Positions 56,864 to 64,000 of a DNA stretch of 64,000 nucleotides are shown piece by piece. Every line of letters begins with the position of its first letter. Position 1 is the stretch's first letter. A program made the translations under genes and the position numbers. Source of the stretch: Salinisphaera aquimarina (GTDB lineage Bacteria > Pseudomonadota > Gammaproteobacteria > Nevskiales > Salinisphaeraceae). The stretch is taken from the NCBI RefSeq assembly GCF_042643355.1, contig NZ_JBHRSS010000003.1, positions 496,001-560,000 on the forward strand. The letters run 5' to 3'. A model generated the notes under the pieces. It did not search any database, was not told where the DNA came from, and was given only the letters and a program-made list of their open reading frames with translations.

Positions 56864-57901
56864 TTACGGTAACGCACCGGGGGCGGCCAACGCACTGTTT
56901 TCCGGCGCGTCGATCATCAGGTTGAAACACTGCACCGCCTGACCGGCCGCGCCCTTGACCAGATTATCGATCACCGACAGCACCACCGCGGTATCGCCGC
57001 CGCCCGGGCGATGCACCGCGATACGGCACATATTGCCACCGCGCACGTGCCGGGTTTCGGGCGTGGCACCGGCCGGCAGCACGTCCACGAACGGCTCGCC
57101 GGCGTAGCTGGTTTCGAACAAGGTCTGCAGATCGGCCTGGGTATTCAGCCGCCCATAGAGCGTGGCGTGAATACCGCGAATCATCGGCACCAGATGCGGC
57201 ACGAACGTCAGTCCCACGTCGTCCTTGGCCAGATCACCGAGAATCTGGCGTATTTCCGGCAGATGACGATGACCGGCCACCCCGTACGCCTTGAACGAGT
57301 CGTGCATCTCGGCGAACAGAAACCCCGGCTTCAGACTCTTGCCGGCACCGGAGACGCCGGTCTTGGCGTCGGCAATGAGGCTGTCCTTGTCGACCAGCCC
57401 CGCATCGATCAACGGTTTGAAGCCAAGAATGACCGCGGTCGGGTAGCAGCCCGGGCACGCCACCAGATCGGCGCCCGCGATCCGGTCGCGGTTGAGTTCC
57501 GGCAGGCCGTAGACCGCCCGCTCGATCAGCTCCGGGCAGACATGGTCGGTGCCGTACCACTGCGCCCAGAGGCTGGCGTCGCGCAACCGGAAATCCGCGG
57601 ACAGGTCGATCACACGTTTGCCGGCCTCAAGCAGCGCCGGCACATCGTGCATGGCTGCCGCATGCGGCGTGGCGAAGAAGACCACGTCGCAGTCGGCGAG
57701 GTTGTCCGCGTCTGGCGCGACGAAGTCGAGATCGACCACGCCGCGCAGCTGCGGATAGGCGTCGGCCACCGGCGTACCGGCGTCGCCGCGCGAAGTCACC
57801 GCCACGACCTTGGCCTGCGGATGGGAAACAAGCAGCCGCAACAGTTCGGCGCCGGCATAACCGGTACCGCCCACGATGCCTATACGTTGTAGTTGAGCCA
57901 T
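56864..57901 (-). CDS. argC: N-acetyl-gamma-glutamyl-phosphate reductase
   Basis: Third step of arginine synthesis: NADPH-dependent reduction of N-acetylglutamyl phosphate, 345 residues. The N-terminal Rossmann motif GIVGGTGYAGAELLRLL and the catalytic cysteine in VACPGCYPTAVILG are present. The MAQLQRIG start at 57901 is preferred to an in-frame start at 57979. It is 115 bp upstream of erpA and diverges from the ClC gene; other arginine genes are not in the window. Confidence 0.96.
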   Translation of the reverse strand: MAQLQRIGIVGGTGYAGAELLRLLVSHPQAKVVAVTSRGDAGTPVADAYPQLRGVVDLDFVAPDADNLADCDVVFFATPHAAAMHDVPALLEAGKRVIDLSADFRLRDASLWAQWYGTDHVCPELIERAVYGLPELNRDRIAGADLVACPGCYPTAVILGFKPLIDAGLVDKDSLIADAKTGVSGAGKSLKPGFLFAEMHDSFKAYGVAGHRHLPEIRQILGDLAKDDVGLTFVPHLVPMIRGIHATLYGRLNTQADLQTLFETSYAGEPFVDVLPAGATPETRHVRGGNMCRIAVHRPGGGDTAVVLSVIDNLVKGAAGQAVQCFNLMIDAPENSALAAPGALP

Positions 57902-58029
57902 GTCCGTCACTGTCAAAGCGTTTCTAAACCGCGCATAATAACGCGCGCGACGCGGTGATGCGTGGTCGCACCCGCGCACCGCCTTAATTTCGCTTTCGGA
58001 AGCCGCGCTCTTGCACGCACGTTCTCGCC

Positions 58030-59805
58030 ATGGCCGTTAAACCCTCCCGTGGGCGCTCGCTGCGTGAGGCCTGGCAGGCGCGCCTGGATACGCTGCGCCA
58101 GCAGATGGCCGACGTCGAGAATACGCCCGGGCTGAGTCTGCTCTGCCTGATCGGCGCCGCCACCGGCGGCCTGTGCGGGCTCGTCGTACTCGCCCTGCAT
58201 ACCGCCATTCATGCGCTGCAAACCCCGCTGTTCGAGTTCTTCGGTGCCAGCGGCGGTTCGTTCGTGGATACGAGCCTGACCTTTCGCATCGCCGTGCCGG
58301 TACTCGGCGCGCTGCTGCTCGGCCTGATCGTCGAATGGCTGCTCAAATCGGCCGAATACGGCATCGTGCATATCATCGAACGGCTCGTGTACTACCAGGG
58401 CGTGCTGCCGGTCAAGGCAGCGGTCGCCGAATTCACCATGTCGGCGCTGGCGCTGGCTTCCGGGCAATCGGTAGGCCGCGAGGGCGTGGCCGCGCACACC
58501 GGCGCCGCCACCGGCAGTTGGCTCGGCCGTCAGCTCGACCTGCCCACCAACAGTGTGCGCACGCTGGTGGGCTGCGGCGCGGCGGCCGGTATCGCGGCCT
58601 CCTTCAACACCCCGCTGGCCGCCGTGATCTTCGCCATGGAAGTGGTGATGATGGAATACACCATTGCCGGTTTCGCGCCCATCATCCTGGCCGCCGTCAC
58701 CGGGTCGCTGGTGACCTTCACGCTGACAGACGTACACCCGCGCCTGCTTACCGAATACACCGGCTTCACCACGGTCGAGCTGCCCTATTTGGCTTTCGTG
58801 GGCGCGGTGCTCGGCGTCGCCGGCGCCGGCTTCACCCGATTGTGCGGCGCGCTCGTGCCCCTGCTCGCCCCGATCCGGGTGAGCCTGCGCATCACCCTGG
58901 CCGGCATGGTCACCGCCCTGCTCGCTGTCGCCTTCCCACAGGTGATGGGGCTGGGGTTCGATACCGTCAACGCATCGCTCGCCGGTCAATTCGCGATCTG
59001 GATGGCGCTGGGCATCGGGCTCGCCAAACTCGTCGCCACCAGCTTCGCCACCGCCGCCGCTATTCCCGGCGGCGTGATTCTGCCCACCTTCGTGATCGGA
59101 TCCGCGCTCGGCAGCGCGCTCGGGTCGCTCGGCGCCCTGCTGCTGCCCGGCCACGCCAACGACGCCGGCCTGTATGCGCTGCTCGGCATCGGCGCCATGA
59201 TGGGCGCGGTGCTACAGGCGCCATTGTCCGCACTGGTAGTGATTCTGGAACTGTCCGGCGAGACCGGGCTGGTGCTGCCCGGCATGCTCGTGGTGATCGC
59301 CGCGCTGGTGGTCTCCCGCCGCATCGCGGTCGCCGATTCCCTGTTCCGGCTGCTGCTGCGCCGCCGCGGGCTGGACTATCGCAACGACCCGATCTCGCAG
59401 TATCTGCGCCGGGCGAGCGTGATTTCGGCCATGAATCGGCGCTTTCGGATCGTCGAGCGGCGTATCAACCGGGCAGCGCTCGACGAAATCCTGGCCAACA
59501 ACCTCGACTGGCTGCTGATCCGCTCGGGCGAGAACCGCGCCAGCCTGATGCGGCCGAGCGACGTCGCCCGTTTCCTGAGCCAGGAAGCCAACAACCAACT
59601 CGAGGAGATCGACCTGCAGGACGTGCCCGGCAAGCGCGCCGACGCCTATACGATCCACGTCCGGGCAAGCCTTCAGGAAGCCTTCGACATGATCAACCGC
59701 AACGAAGCCGACGCCCTCGTCGTCGAACGCACGACCTCGAGCAATCGCCCGATCACCTACGGCGTGCTTACACGAGAAGCCATCGACGGCACGTATCGGC
59801 CCTGA
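58030..59805 (+). CDS. ClC-family chloride channel/antiporter with CBS domains
   Basis: A 591-residue ClC protein. The membrane part (about residues 35-435) contains GQSVGREGVAAHTGAATG, where the glutamate of GREG is the gating residue, and GGVILPTFVIGSALGS, the third selectivity motif. The usual GREGP is GREGV here. The C-terminal cytoplasmic segment from about 470 is a CBS-pair-like region (LLIRSGENRASLM, then DAYTIHVRASLQEAFDMI). Retention of the gating glutamate allows Cl-/H+ exchange, but a channel mode is not excluded. Confidence 0.92.
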   Translation: MAVKPSRGRSLREAWQARLDTLRQQMADVENTPGLSLLCLIGAATGGLCGLVVLALHTAIHALQTPLFEFFGASGGSFVDTSLTFRIAVPVLGALLLGLIVEWLLKSAEYGIVHIIERLVYYQGVLPVKAAVAEFTMSALALASGQSVGREGVAAHTGAATGSWLGRQLDLPTNSVRTLVGCGAAAGIAASFNTPLAAVIFAMEVVMMEYTIAGFAPIILAAVTGSLVTFTLTDVHPRLLTEYTGFTTVELPYLAFVGAVLGVAGAGFTRLCGALVPLLAPIRVSLRITLAGMVTALLAVAFPQVMGLGFDTVNASLAGQFAIWMALGIGLAKLVATSFATAAAIPGGVILPTFVIGSALGSALGSLGALLLPGHANDAGLYALLGIGAMMGAVLQAPLSALVVILELSGETGLVLPGMLVVIAALVVSRRIAVADSLFRLLLRRRGLDYRNDPISQYLRRASVISAMNRRFRIVERRINRAALDEILANNLDWLLIRSGENRASLMRPSDVARFLSQEANNQLEEIDLQDVPGKRADAYTIHVRASLQEAFDMINRNEADALVVERTTSSNRPITYGVLTREAIDGTYRP

Positions 59806-60016
59806 TAGACGCGTCTCACTCCAGCAGACGACCATCATCTGAATGTGCGCGATACACGTTCTTCCTGCGTTCCCATGCTAGCCCTGGCTCGTAAAACGAA
59901 CACTGCTGCTAACCGATGCTACTCCGACGCATGCACGTGGTGTGTAAAAGCCGCAAATAAGTGCTATATCTACGAGAAGTCGTGAATTTGGCGCCAAGTC
60001 TTGAAAGAGGGTGATC

Positions 60017-60253
60017 TTGCCAACCGTATTGCGAATAGATGGATACCGTTTCTTCTTCTATGCGAACGAGAACAGCGAGCCTAGCCACATCCATGTCCAA
60101 CGCGATCAGATGCTGGCCAAGTTTTGGCTCGAGCGTGTATCGCTTGCCTCAAGCACCGGCTTCGCGGCCCATGAACTCAATGATCTATTCAAGCTGGTCG
60201 AAAAGCATCAACAGACGTTAGTGGAGTCCTGGAATGAGTTCTTCAGCAGTTAA
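60017..60253 (+). CDS. DUF4160 domain protein
   Basis: A 78-residue protein with the DUF4160 motif: PTVLRIDGYRFFFYANENSE then PSHIHVQRD, which contains the conserved PxHIHV. The TTG at 60017 has GAGG upstream and starts MPTVLRI, the usual family beginning; a GTG at 60011 lacks space for a ribosome site. It overlaps the DUF2442 gene by 20 bp. This pair is frequent in mobile or accessory DNA and is often listed as a toxin-antitoxin-like module, but activity is unproven. Confidence 0.85.
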   Translation: MPTVLRIDGYRFFFYANENSEPSHIHVQRDQMLAKFWLERVSLASSTGFAAHELNDLFKLVEKHQQTLVESWNEFFSS

Positions 60254-60497
60254 TACCATCCCACACGCCACTTTGGTGAGGTGCACGAGCGATGAGCTCG
60301 TTGTTTCTCTCAGCGACGGTCGCGTGCTTTCGGTTCCATTAGCATGGTTCCCCCGGCTTGCTCATGCAAAGCCCGAGAAATTGGCGGATTTCGAGTTGCT
60401 CGGAGACGGAGAAGGTATCCACTGGCCCGGCCTCGATGAGGACATATCGGTTCTAGGTCTTTTAGAGGGTAGAAAGTCAGTGGAATACCGTACATAG
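60234..60497 (+). CDS. DUF2442 domain protein
   Basis: An 87-residue protein with the DUF2442 signature: LVVSLSDGRVLSVPLAWFPRL and the late GIHWPGLDEDISVLGLL. Starts with ATG inside the end of the DUF4160 gene with GGAG at seven bases, so the two are coupled. Proposed to act as the partner, possibly antitoxin, of the DUF4160 product. Confidence 0.86.
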   Translation: MSSSAVNTIPHATLVRCTSDELVVSLSDGRVLSVPLAWFPRLAHAKPEKLADFELLGDGEGIHWPGLDEDISVLGLLEGRKSVEYRT

Positions 60498-60607
60498 CGA
60501 ACCTAAAAAAGAACTAGGAGTCGAGCGCCCAAAGCATCGCTGCGCTTCGAACGGCAACTGAGCTTCGGCATTAGTTCTAGCTATAGATCGCGTAGTCAGG
60601 AGGCGCC

Positions 60608-61414
60608 ATGACTAATCTTCCGCCCGAAAGCATTTGTGAATCGCTAAACGATTCGGTTTGCGCCATTACGATGACGGAAGACGGCGAAGTACTTAGCAGT
60701 GGAAGCGGGTTTGCCATATCGCCCGAAGGCCAGGTTGTTACTGCCGCACACGTCGTAACTGGCCGTCTGCCAATTAGGGAAGAGGATATTAACGCCGATG
60801 GCACTGTAATGACGTGTCAATTTCATTCCACGCCGCCAATCGCATATGAAGCGAAGCTTTGTGGCATCCAATTACGCTCGAACGCTTTTCGTGAAAACTT
60901 GCTGGTCGACCTGGCCATATTGGAGCCATTGCAGGGACAAAAAAGCGAGACGTTTAAACCGCTACCGAGGAAACGGATCGGCCCTAAGCTAGGCCAGACC
61001 GTATATATGGCGGGCTTTTCCGAGGAAGTCGAGCTGCCTTTTAAAATCGAAGCATTACTAGACCCAGATACGCCAGGTGCAGGACGATTTTTACACCATG
61101 TTGATCGTGGCTATCAGGCTGTTATGGGGAAACCCATGTGTAAACGAGCAATGGTGGGAAATGTCCTTGAATTTTCCGCCACATCTGGATCGAGAGTTAT
61201 TAAGGGCGACGTTTTCTATATAGACCAAGCGATGCATCAAGGCGCTAGCGGAGGTCCTGTGGTCGACGAGAGCGGAGTGGTGGTGGGCGTAGTAACACAC
61301 CGCGCCGTGACCAAGGTTTACCGTGAAGCAGAGCGCATAGAAGTCCCCTCGGGTTCAGCGCTTGCTATCAGTATCGAAGCATTGGATACATATGTCCGTA
61401 CGCTGGATAATTAA
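60608..61414 (+). CDS. Trypsin-like serine protease, no signal peptide
   Basis: A 268-residue chymotrypsin-fold protease with an intact triad: H48 in VVTAAHVV, D101 in VDLAILEP and S214 in GASGGPVVD. There is no signal peptide, membrane helix or PDZ domain, so it should act in the cytoplasm. An ideal AGGAGG site precedes the ATG. Its codon use and base composition are visibly lower in GC than flanking genes, as are the two small genes before it, suggesting recent acquisition. Cytoplasmic trypsin-like proteases of this type occur in defence-related gene sets; here the target is unknown. Confidence 0.88.
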   Translation: MTNLPPESICESLNDSVCAITMTEDGEVLSSGSGFAISPEGQVVTAAHVVTGRLPIREEDINADGTVMTCQFHSTPPIAYEAKLCGIQLRSNAFRENLLVDLAILEPLQGQKSETFKPLPRKRIGPKLGQTVYMAGFSEEVELPFKIEALLDPDTPGAGRFLHHVDRGYQAVMGKPMCKRAMVGNVLEFSATSGSRVIKGDVFYIDQAMHQGASGGPVVDESGVVVGVVTHRAVTKVYREAERIEVPSGSALAISIEALDTYVRTLDN

Positions 61415-61784
61415 CTTCGGCTGCTTGCCACATAATTCAAAGGGTAACGAATCGCTGGATTGGCTGCCAAAGCGCTGCTGCACTCAGGCAGTAGCGCTTT
61501 GGCGTGGCAACAATGGCCTAAGATGAAAAAGCTTCGCGTATTTGGCGGTTAACGCAGCAAGGAATAAGGATTGGCACAGCTTCGCTGAGCGAATGCGCTA
61601 AAGGCGATAGGTTTGAAATCGCGCGTTCGTAGAATTGTAATTCTCGCCCTATCGGCAACCGTCTTCCATCGCTGCGCGACGTCGTACCGCATCGAACCCG
61701 AGAATAAAAACTGACGCCATAACGTCGTCGTTTTGCAATATCAGTCTGCAACGCTCCCCGGGTCACAACCTATGGGGGACCCGC
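61415..61784. other. Intergenic region after the protease gene
   Basis: Besides the hairpin at 61466-61503 no gene is evident. An 82-codon minus-strand frame (61518-61766) lacks a ribosome site and any motif. The GGGGGAC before 61785 belongs to the next gene. Confidence 0.4.
61466..61503 (+). terminator. Long hairpin after the protease gene
   Basis: GCCAAAGCGCTGCTGC and GCAGTAGCGCTTTGGC pair with one mismatch around a short loop. It lies about 50 bp after the stop codon. No T-run follows, so termination would be weak or Rho-assisted. Confidence 0.5.
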
Positions 61785-64000
61785 ATGACCATTGCACGCC
61801 GATCCGTATTGCTCGCGCTGGCGCTCAGCGCCACGACCTCGGTCGCGCAGGCCGCGCCCAGCCTATTCTTCAGTGAATATGTCGAGGGCAGCAGCTACAA
61901 CAAGTCGCTGGAGATCTTCAATCCGACCGACGCGCCGGCGGATCTGGACGATTACGCCATCGCGATCTATTTCAACGGCTCGGCGGATGCGGGGGCCACG
62001 ATTCCGCTGTCCGGCACGCTCGACGCCGGCGATACGTTCGTCTTCGCCGATCAGCGTTCCGACGCCTCGATACTGGCCGTGGCCGACCAGACCTACGGCG
62101 GCTCGCTGTTCAACGGCGATGACGCCGTGGTGCTGCTGCAAAACGGCGCCCCGGTGGACGTCATCGGCCAGATCGGTGTCGACCCCGGCTCGGCCTGGGG
62201 CACGGGCGGCGTCACCACCCAGAACCACACCCTGCGCCGCAATACCTCGATCACCAGCGGGCGCATGAACGGGAACACGGCGTTCGACCCGGCCGACGAA
62301 TTTTCCGGCTTTGCCGTCAACAGCTTCGCCGATCTCGGCAGCTTCGGCGCAACCGAGCCGCCGCCCATGGTGGCGTTCGGCAGCTGCGGCGACCCGGCCA
62401 CGCCGATTCACGCCATTCAGGGCAGCGACGACAATTCGCCGCTGCAGAACGAGATGCACGTGGTCGAGGCGATCGTGACCGCCCCCTACCCGGGCAATGA
62501 CGGCCTCGACGGCCTGTTCGTGCAGGCCGCCGACAACGAGCGTGACAGCGATCCCCAGACCTCCGAGGGATTGTTCGTGTTCACCGGCGATTCCGACAGC
62601 CTGTCGCCGGACATGTTCGCGGCCGGCCAGCGTATTCGTATCCGCGGCCAGGTCAGCGAATTCAATGGCCTGACCGAGCTCAAGCGTGCGGATCAGGCTG
62701 CGATCTGTGGCACCGGGTTCACGGTATCGCCGTCGCTGCTCGCGCTGCCGTTCCGGGACACGACGGCGCCCGAGGCGCTTGAAGGCATGCGGGTGACCCT
62801 GAATCAGACCCTGACGGTATCGGGCACCTACACGCTCGGACGCTTCGGCGAGGTCGTACTCTCGGCCGGGGGACGCCTGCAGACGCCGACCAACGCCGTG
62901 CCGCCCGGCGTGCCGGCACAGGCGCTCGCGGCGCTGAATGCGCGCAACCGTCTGGTGCTCGATGACGGGATGTCGACCGAGAATCCCGAGCCGGTGATCT
63001 ATCCCGCTCCCCGGCTGACGGCGCTCAACACCCTGCGCACCGGCGACACGGTGACTAACATCGATGGCGTGCTGAGTTACGGCTTCGGCGACTGGCGCGT
63101 TCAGCCGGTTACCGCGCCGATCTTCGATCCGGTCAATCCGCGGCCGACAGCCGCCGACCTGCCCACCGGCGGCAACATGCGGGTGGCCAGCTTCAACGTA
63201 CTCAACTTCTTCAACGGCGATGGCCAAGGCGGCGGTTTCCCCACCGAGCGCGGTGCTGACACCGAGAACGAACTGAACCGACAGCGTGCCAAGCTGGTCT
63301 CGGCGATCACTGCCATCGACGCCGACGTGATCGGCCTGATGGAAATCGAGAACGACGGCTACGGATCGAACAGCGCCATTCAGGACCTGGTCGACAGTCT
63401 CAACCAGGCGTCGCCGCGCGGCGAGCAGTATGCCTTCGTCGACCCCGGTACCCCGCGACTGGGCACCGACGCCATCGCGGTCGGCCTGATCTACGACAGT
63501 TCGCGCGTACGGCCGATCGGCGACCCCGCCACGCTGACCACGACACCGTTTGTCACCGGCAACCGGCAGCCGTTGGCGCGCACCTTCGCCACCGCCGAGG
63601 ACGGCCGCGTGACCGTGGTGGTCAATCACCTGAAATCGAAAGGCAGCTGCCCTAGCGAGGATGACCCCAACGCAGCCCAGGGCGATGGCCAGGGCTGCTG
63701 GAACCTGCTGCGCTCCCAGGCCGCCAGCGACGAGGCCGGCTGGCTGGCGAGCGACCCGACCGGGGGCGAGACCGACAACGTGCTCGTGATCGGCGACCTG
63801 AATGCCTATACCCAGGAAGACCCGATCACCGCATTCGCGCAGTCCGGCTACAGCGCGTTGCTCAAGCGGGCCAACGGCACGGCCGCCACGACCTATGTGT
63901 TCGATGCCCAGAGCGGTGCGCTGGATCACGCGCTCGCCAGCAGCGCGCTACGGAGTCAGGTGATCGCGGCCGAGCCGTTCCATATCAACGCCGACGAGCC
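61785..64000 (+). CDS. Secreted ExeM/NucH-type nuclease with lamin-tail domain (3' end cut by window)
   Basis: Extracellular endonuclease; about 738 codons are visible and the C-terminus lies beyond the window. A signal peptide (MTIARRSVLLALALSATTSV, cleavage near AQAAPS) is followed by a lamin-tail domain (about residues 28-125, FFSEYVEGSSYNKSLEIFNP), an OB-like nucleic-acid-binding region (about 210-320) and an exonuclease-endonuclease-phosphatase domain with NVLNFF, GLMEIENDGYG, NHLKSKGSCP and VIGDLNAYTQEDP. These are the metal and catalytic residues of the DNase I-like fold. It probably degrades environmental DNA for phosphate or biofilm remodelling. Confidence 0.93.
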   Translation, partial: MTIARRSVLLALALSATTSVAQAAPSLFFSEYVEGSSYNKSLEIFNPTDAPADLDDYAIAIYFNGSADAGATIPLSGTLDAGDTFVFADQRSDASILAVADQTYGGSLFNGDDAVVLLQNGAPVDVIGQIGVDPGSAWGTGGVTTQNHTLRRNTSITSGRMNGNTAFDPADEFSGFAVNSFADLGSFGATEPPPMVAFGSCGDPATPIHAIQGSDDNSPLQNEMHVVEAIVTAPYPGNDGLDGLFVQAADNERDSDPQTSEGLFVFTGDSDSLSPDMFAAGQRIRIRGQVSEFNGLTELKRADQAAICGTGFTVSPSLLALPFRDTTAPEALEGMRVTLNQTLTVSGTYTLGRFGEVVLSAGGRLQTPTNAVPPGVPAQALAALNARNRLVLDDGMSTENPEPVIYPAPRLTALNTLRTGDTVTNIDGVLSYGFGDWRVQPVTAPIFDPVNPRPTAADLPTGGNMRVASFNVLNFFNGDGQGGGFPTERGADTENELNRQRAKLVSAITAIDADVIGLMEIENDGYGSNSAIQDLVDSLNQASPRGEQYAFVDPGTPRLGTDAIAVGLIYDSSRVRPIGDPATLTTTPFVTGNRQPLARTFATAEDGRVTVVVNHLKSKGSCPSEDDPNAAQGDGQGCWNLLRSQAASDEAGWLASDPTGGETDNVLVIGDLNAYTQEDPITAFAQSGYSALLKRANGTAATTYVFDAQSGALDHALASSALRSQVIAAEPFHINADE

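Noticed and set aside
57913..59154. Minus-strand 413-codon frame opposite the ClC gene
   Set aside because: Low-complexity Gly/Glu/His/Gln-rich shadow of the ClC coding sequence.
61518..61766. 82-codon minus-strand frame after the protease gene
   Set aside because: No ribosome site or recognisable motif.
61863..63929. 688-codon minus-strand frame opposite the secreted nuclease
   Set aside because: Antisense shadow; the plus strand has a signal peptide and complete nuclease motifs.

Overview
The window is a high-GC proteobacterial chromosome segment. Gammaproteobacterial origin is suggested by the rRNA operon layout (16S, tRNA-Ile, tRNA-Ala, 23S, 5S), GreB, AnmK, ErpA and TyrS; a Salinisphaera-like organism is a guess from general resemblance, not a demonstrated placement. 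The left 45 kb is almost wholly devoted to aerobic aromatic catabolism, the right 19 kb to housekeeping genes plus a small lower-GC insertion.

Region by region: 1-3.5 kb holds a truncated TRAP solute-binding gene, a class V aminotransferase and a divergent SDR. 3.7-12.3 kb is a benzoate cluster: boxR, boxA, boxB, boxC, a DUF309 gene, an alpha/beta hydrolase and benzoate-CoA ligase, all on the minus strand. 13.1-24.1 kb is a periplasmic amine oxidation cluster: a tryptophan tryptophylquinone (TTQ) aromatic amine dehydrogenase (large and small subunits plus the two maturation proteins), a c-type cytochrome, a porin, a sulfatase, an amidase, an aldehyde dehydrogenase, a previously unlisted 45-residue ORF, and a divergent AraC/FeaR-like activator. 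24.1-34.3 kb is the phenylacetyl-CoA (paa) pathway: paaA-B-C-D-E, paaZ, paaG, paaI, paaK and paaX. 34.6-39.2 kb is a branched-chain-type ABC importer (livK, F, G, M, H). 39.9-45.2 kb has greB, an MFS transporter and an aaeX/aaeA/aaeB-like aromatic acid efflux set.

Read together, an arylalkylamine such as phenylethylamine would be oxidised in the periplasm to the aldehyde, then by the aldehyde dehydrogenase to phenylacetate, activated by PaaK, epoxidised by PaaABCE, isomerised by PaaG and ring-opened by PaaZ. Benzoate follows the analogous CoA-epoxide (box) route. The beta-oxidation enzymes PaaF/H/J and the box semialdehyde dehydrogenase are not in the window.

45.8-51.4 kb is a complete rRNA operon on the minus strand with two near-identical promoters. 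51.4-57.9 kb has tyrS, an M23 endopeptidase, anmK, erpA and argC; the 3' end of erpA has been copied into a 170-bp tandem array. A ClC channel gene follows, then an accessory patch (DUF4160, DUF2442 and a cytoplasmic trypsin-like protease) and the start of a large secreted nuclease cut by the window end.

The most notable signals outside ordinary genes are a pair of ERIC-like imperfect palindromes bracketing paaZ, a TGCA/CACTAT motif shared by the box promoters and the aromatic efflux promoter, a perfect inverted repeat straddling the paaA promoter, the small ORF coupled to the amine operon, and the erpA tail array.
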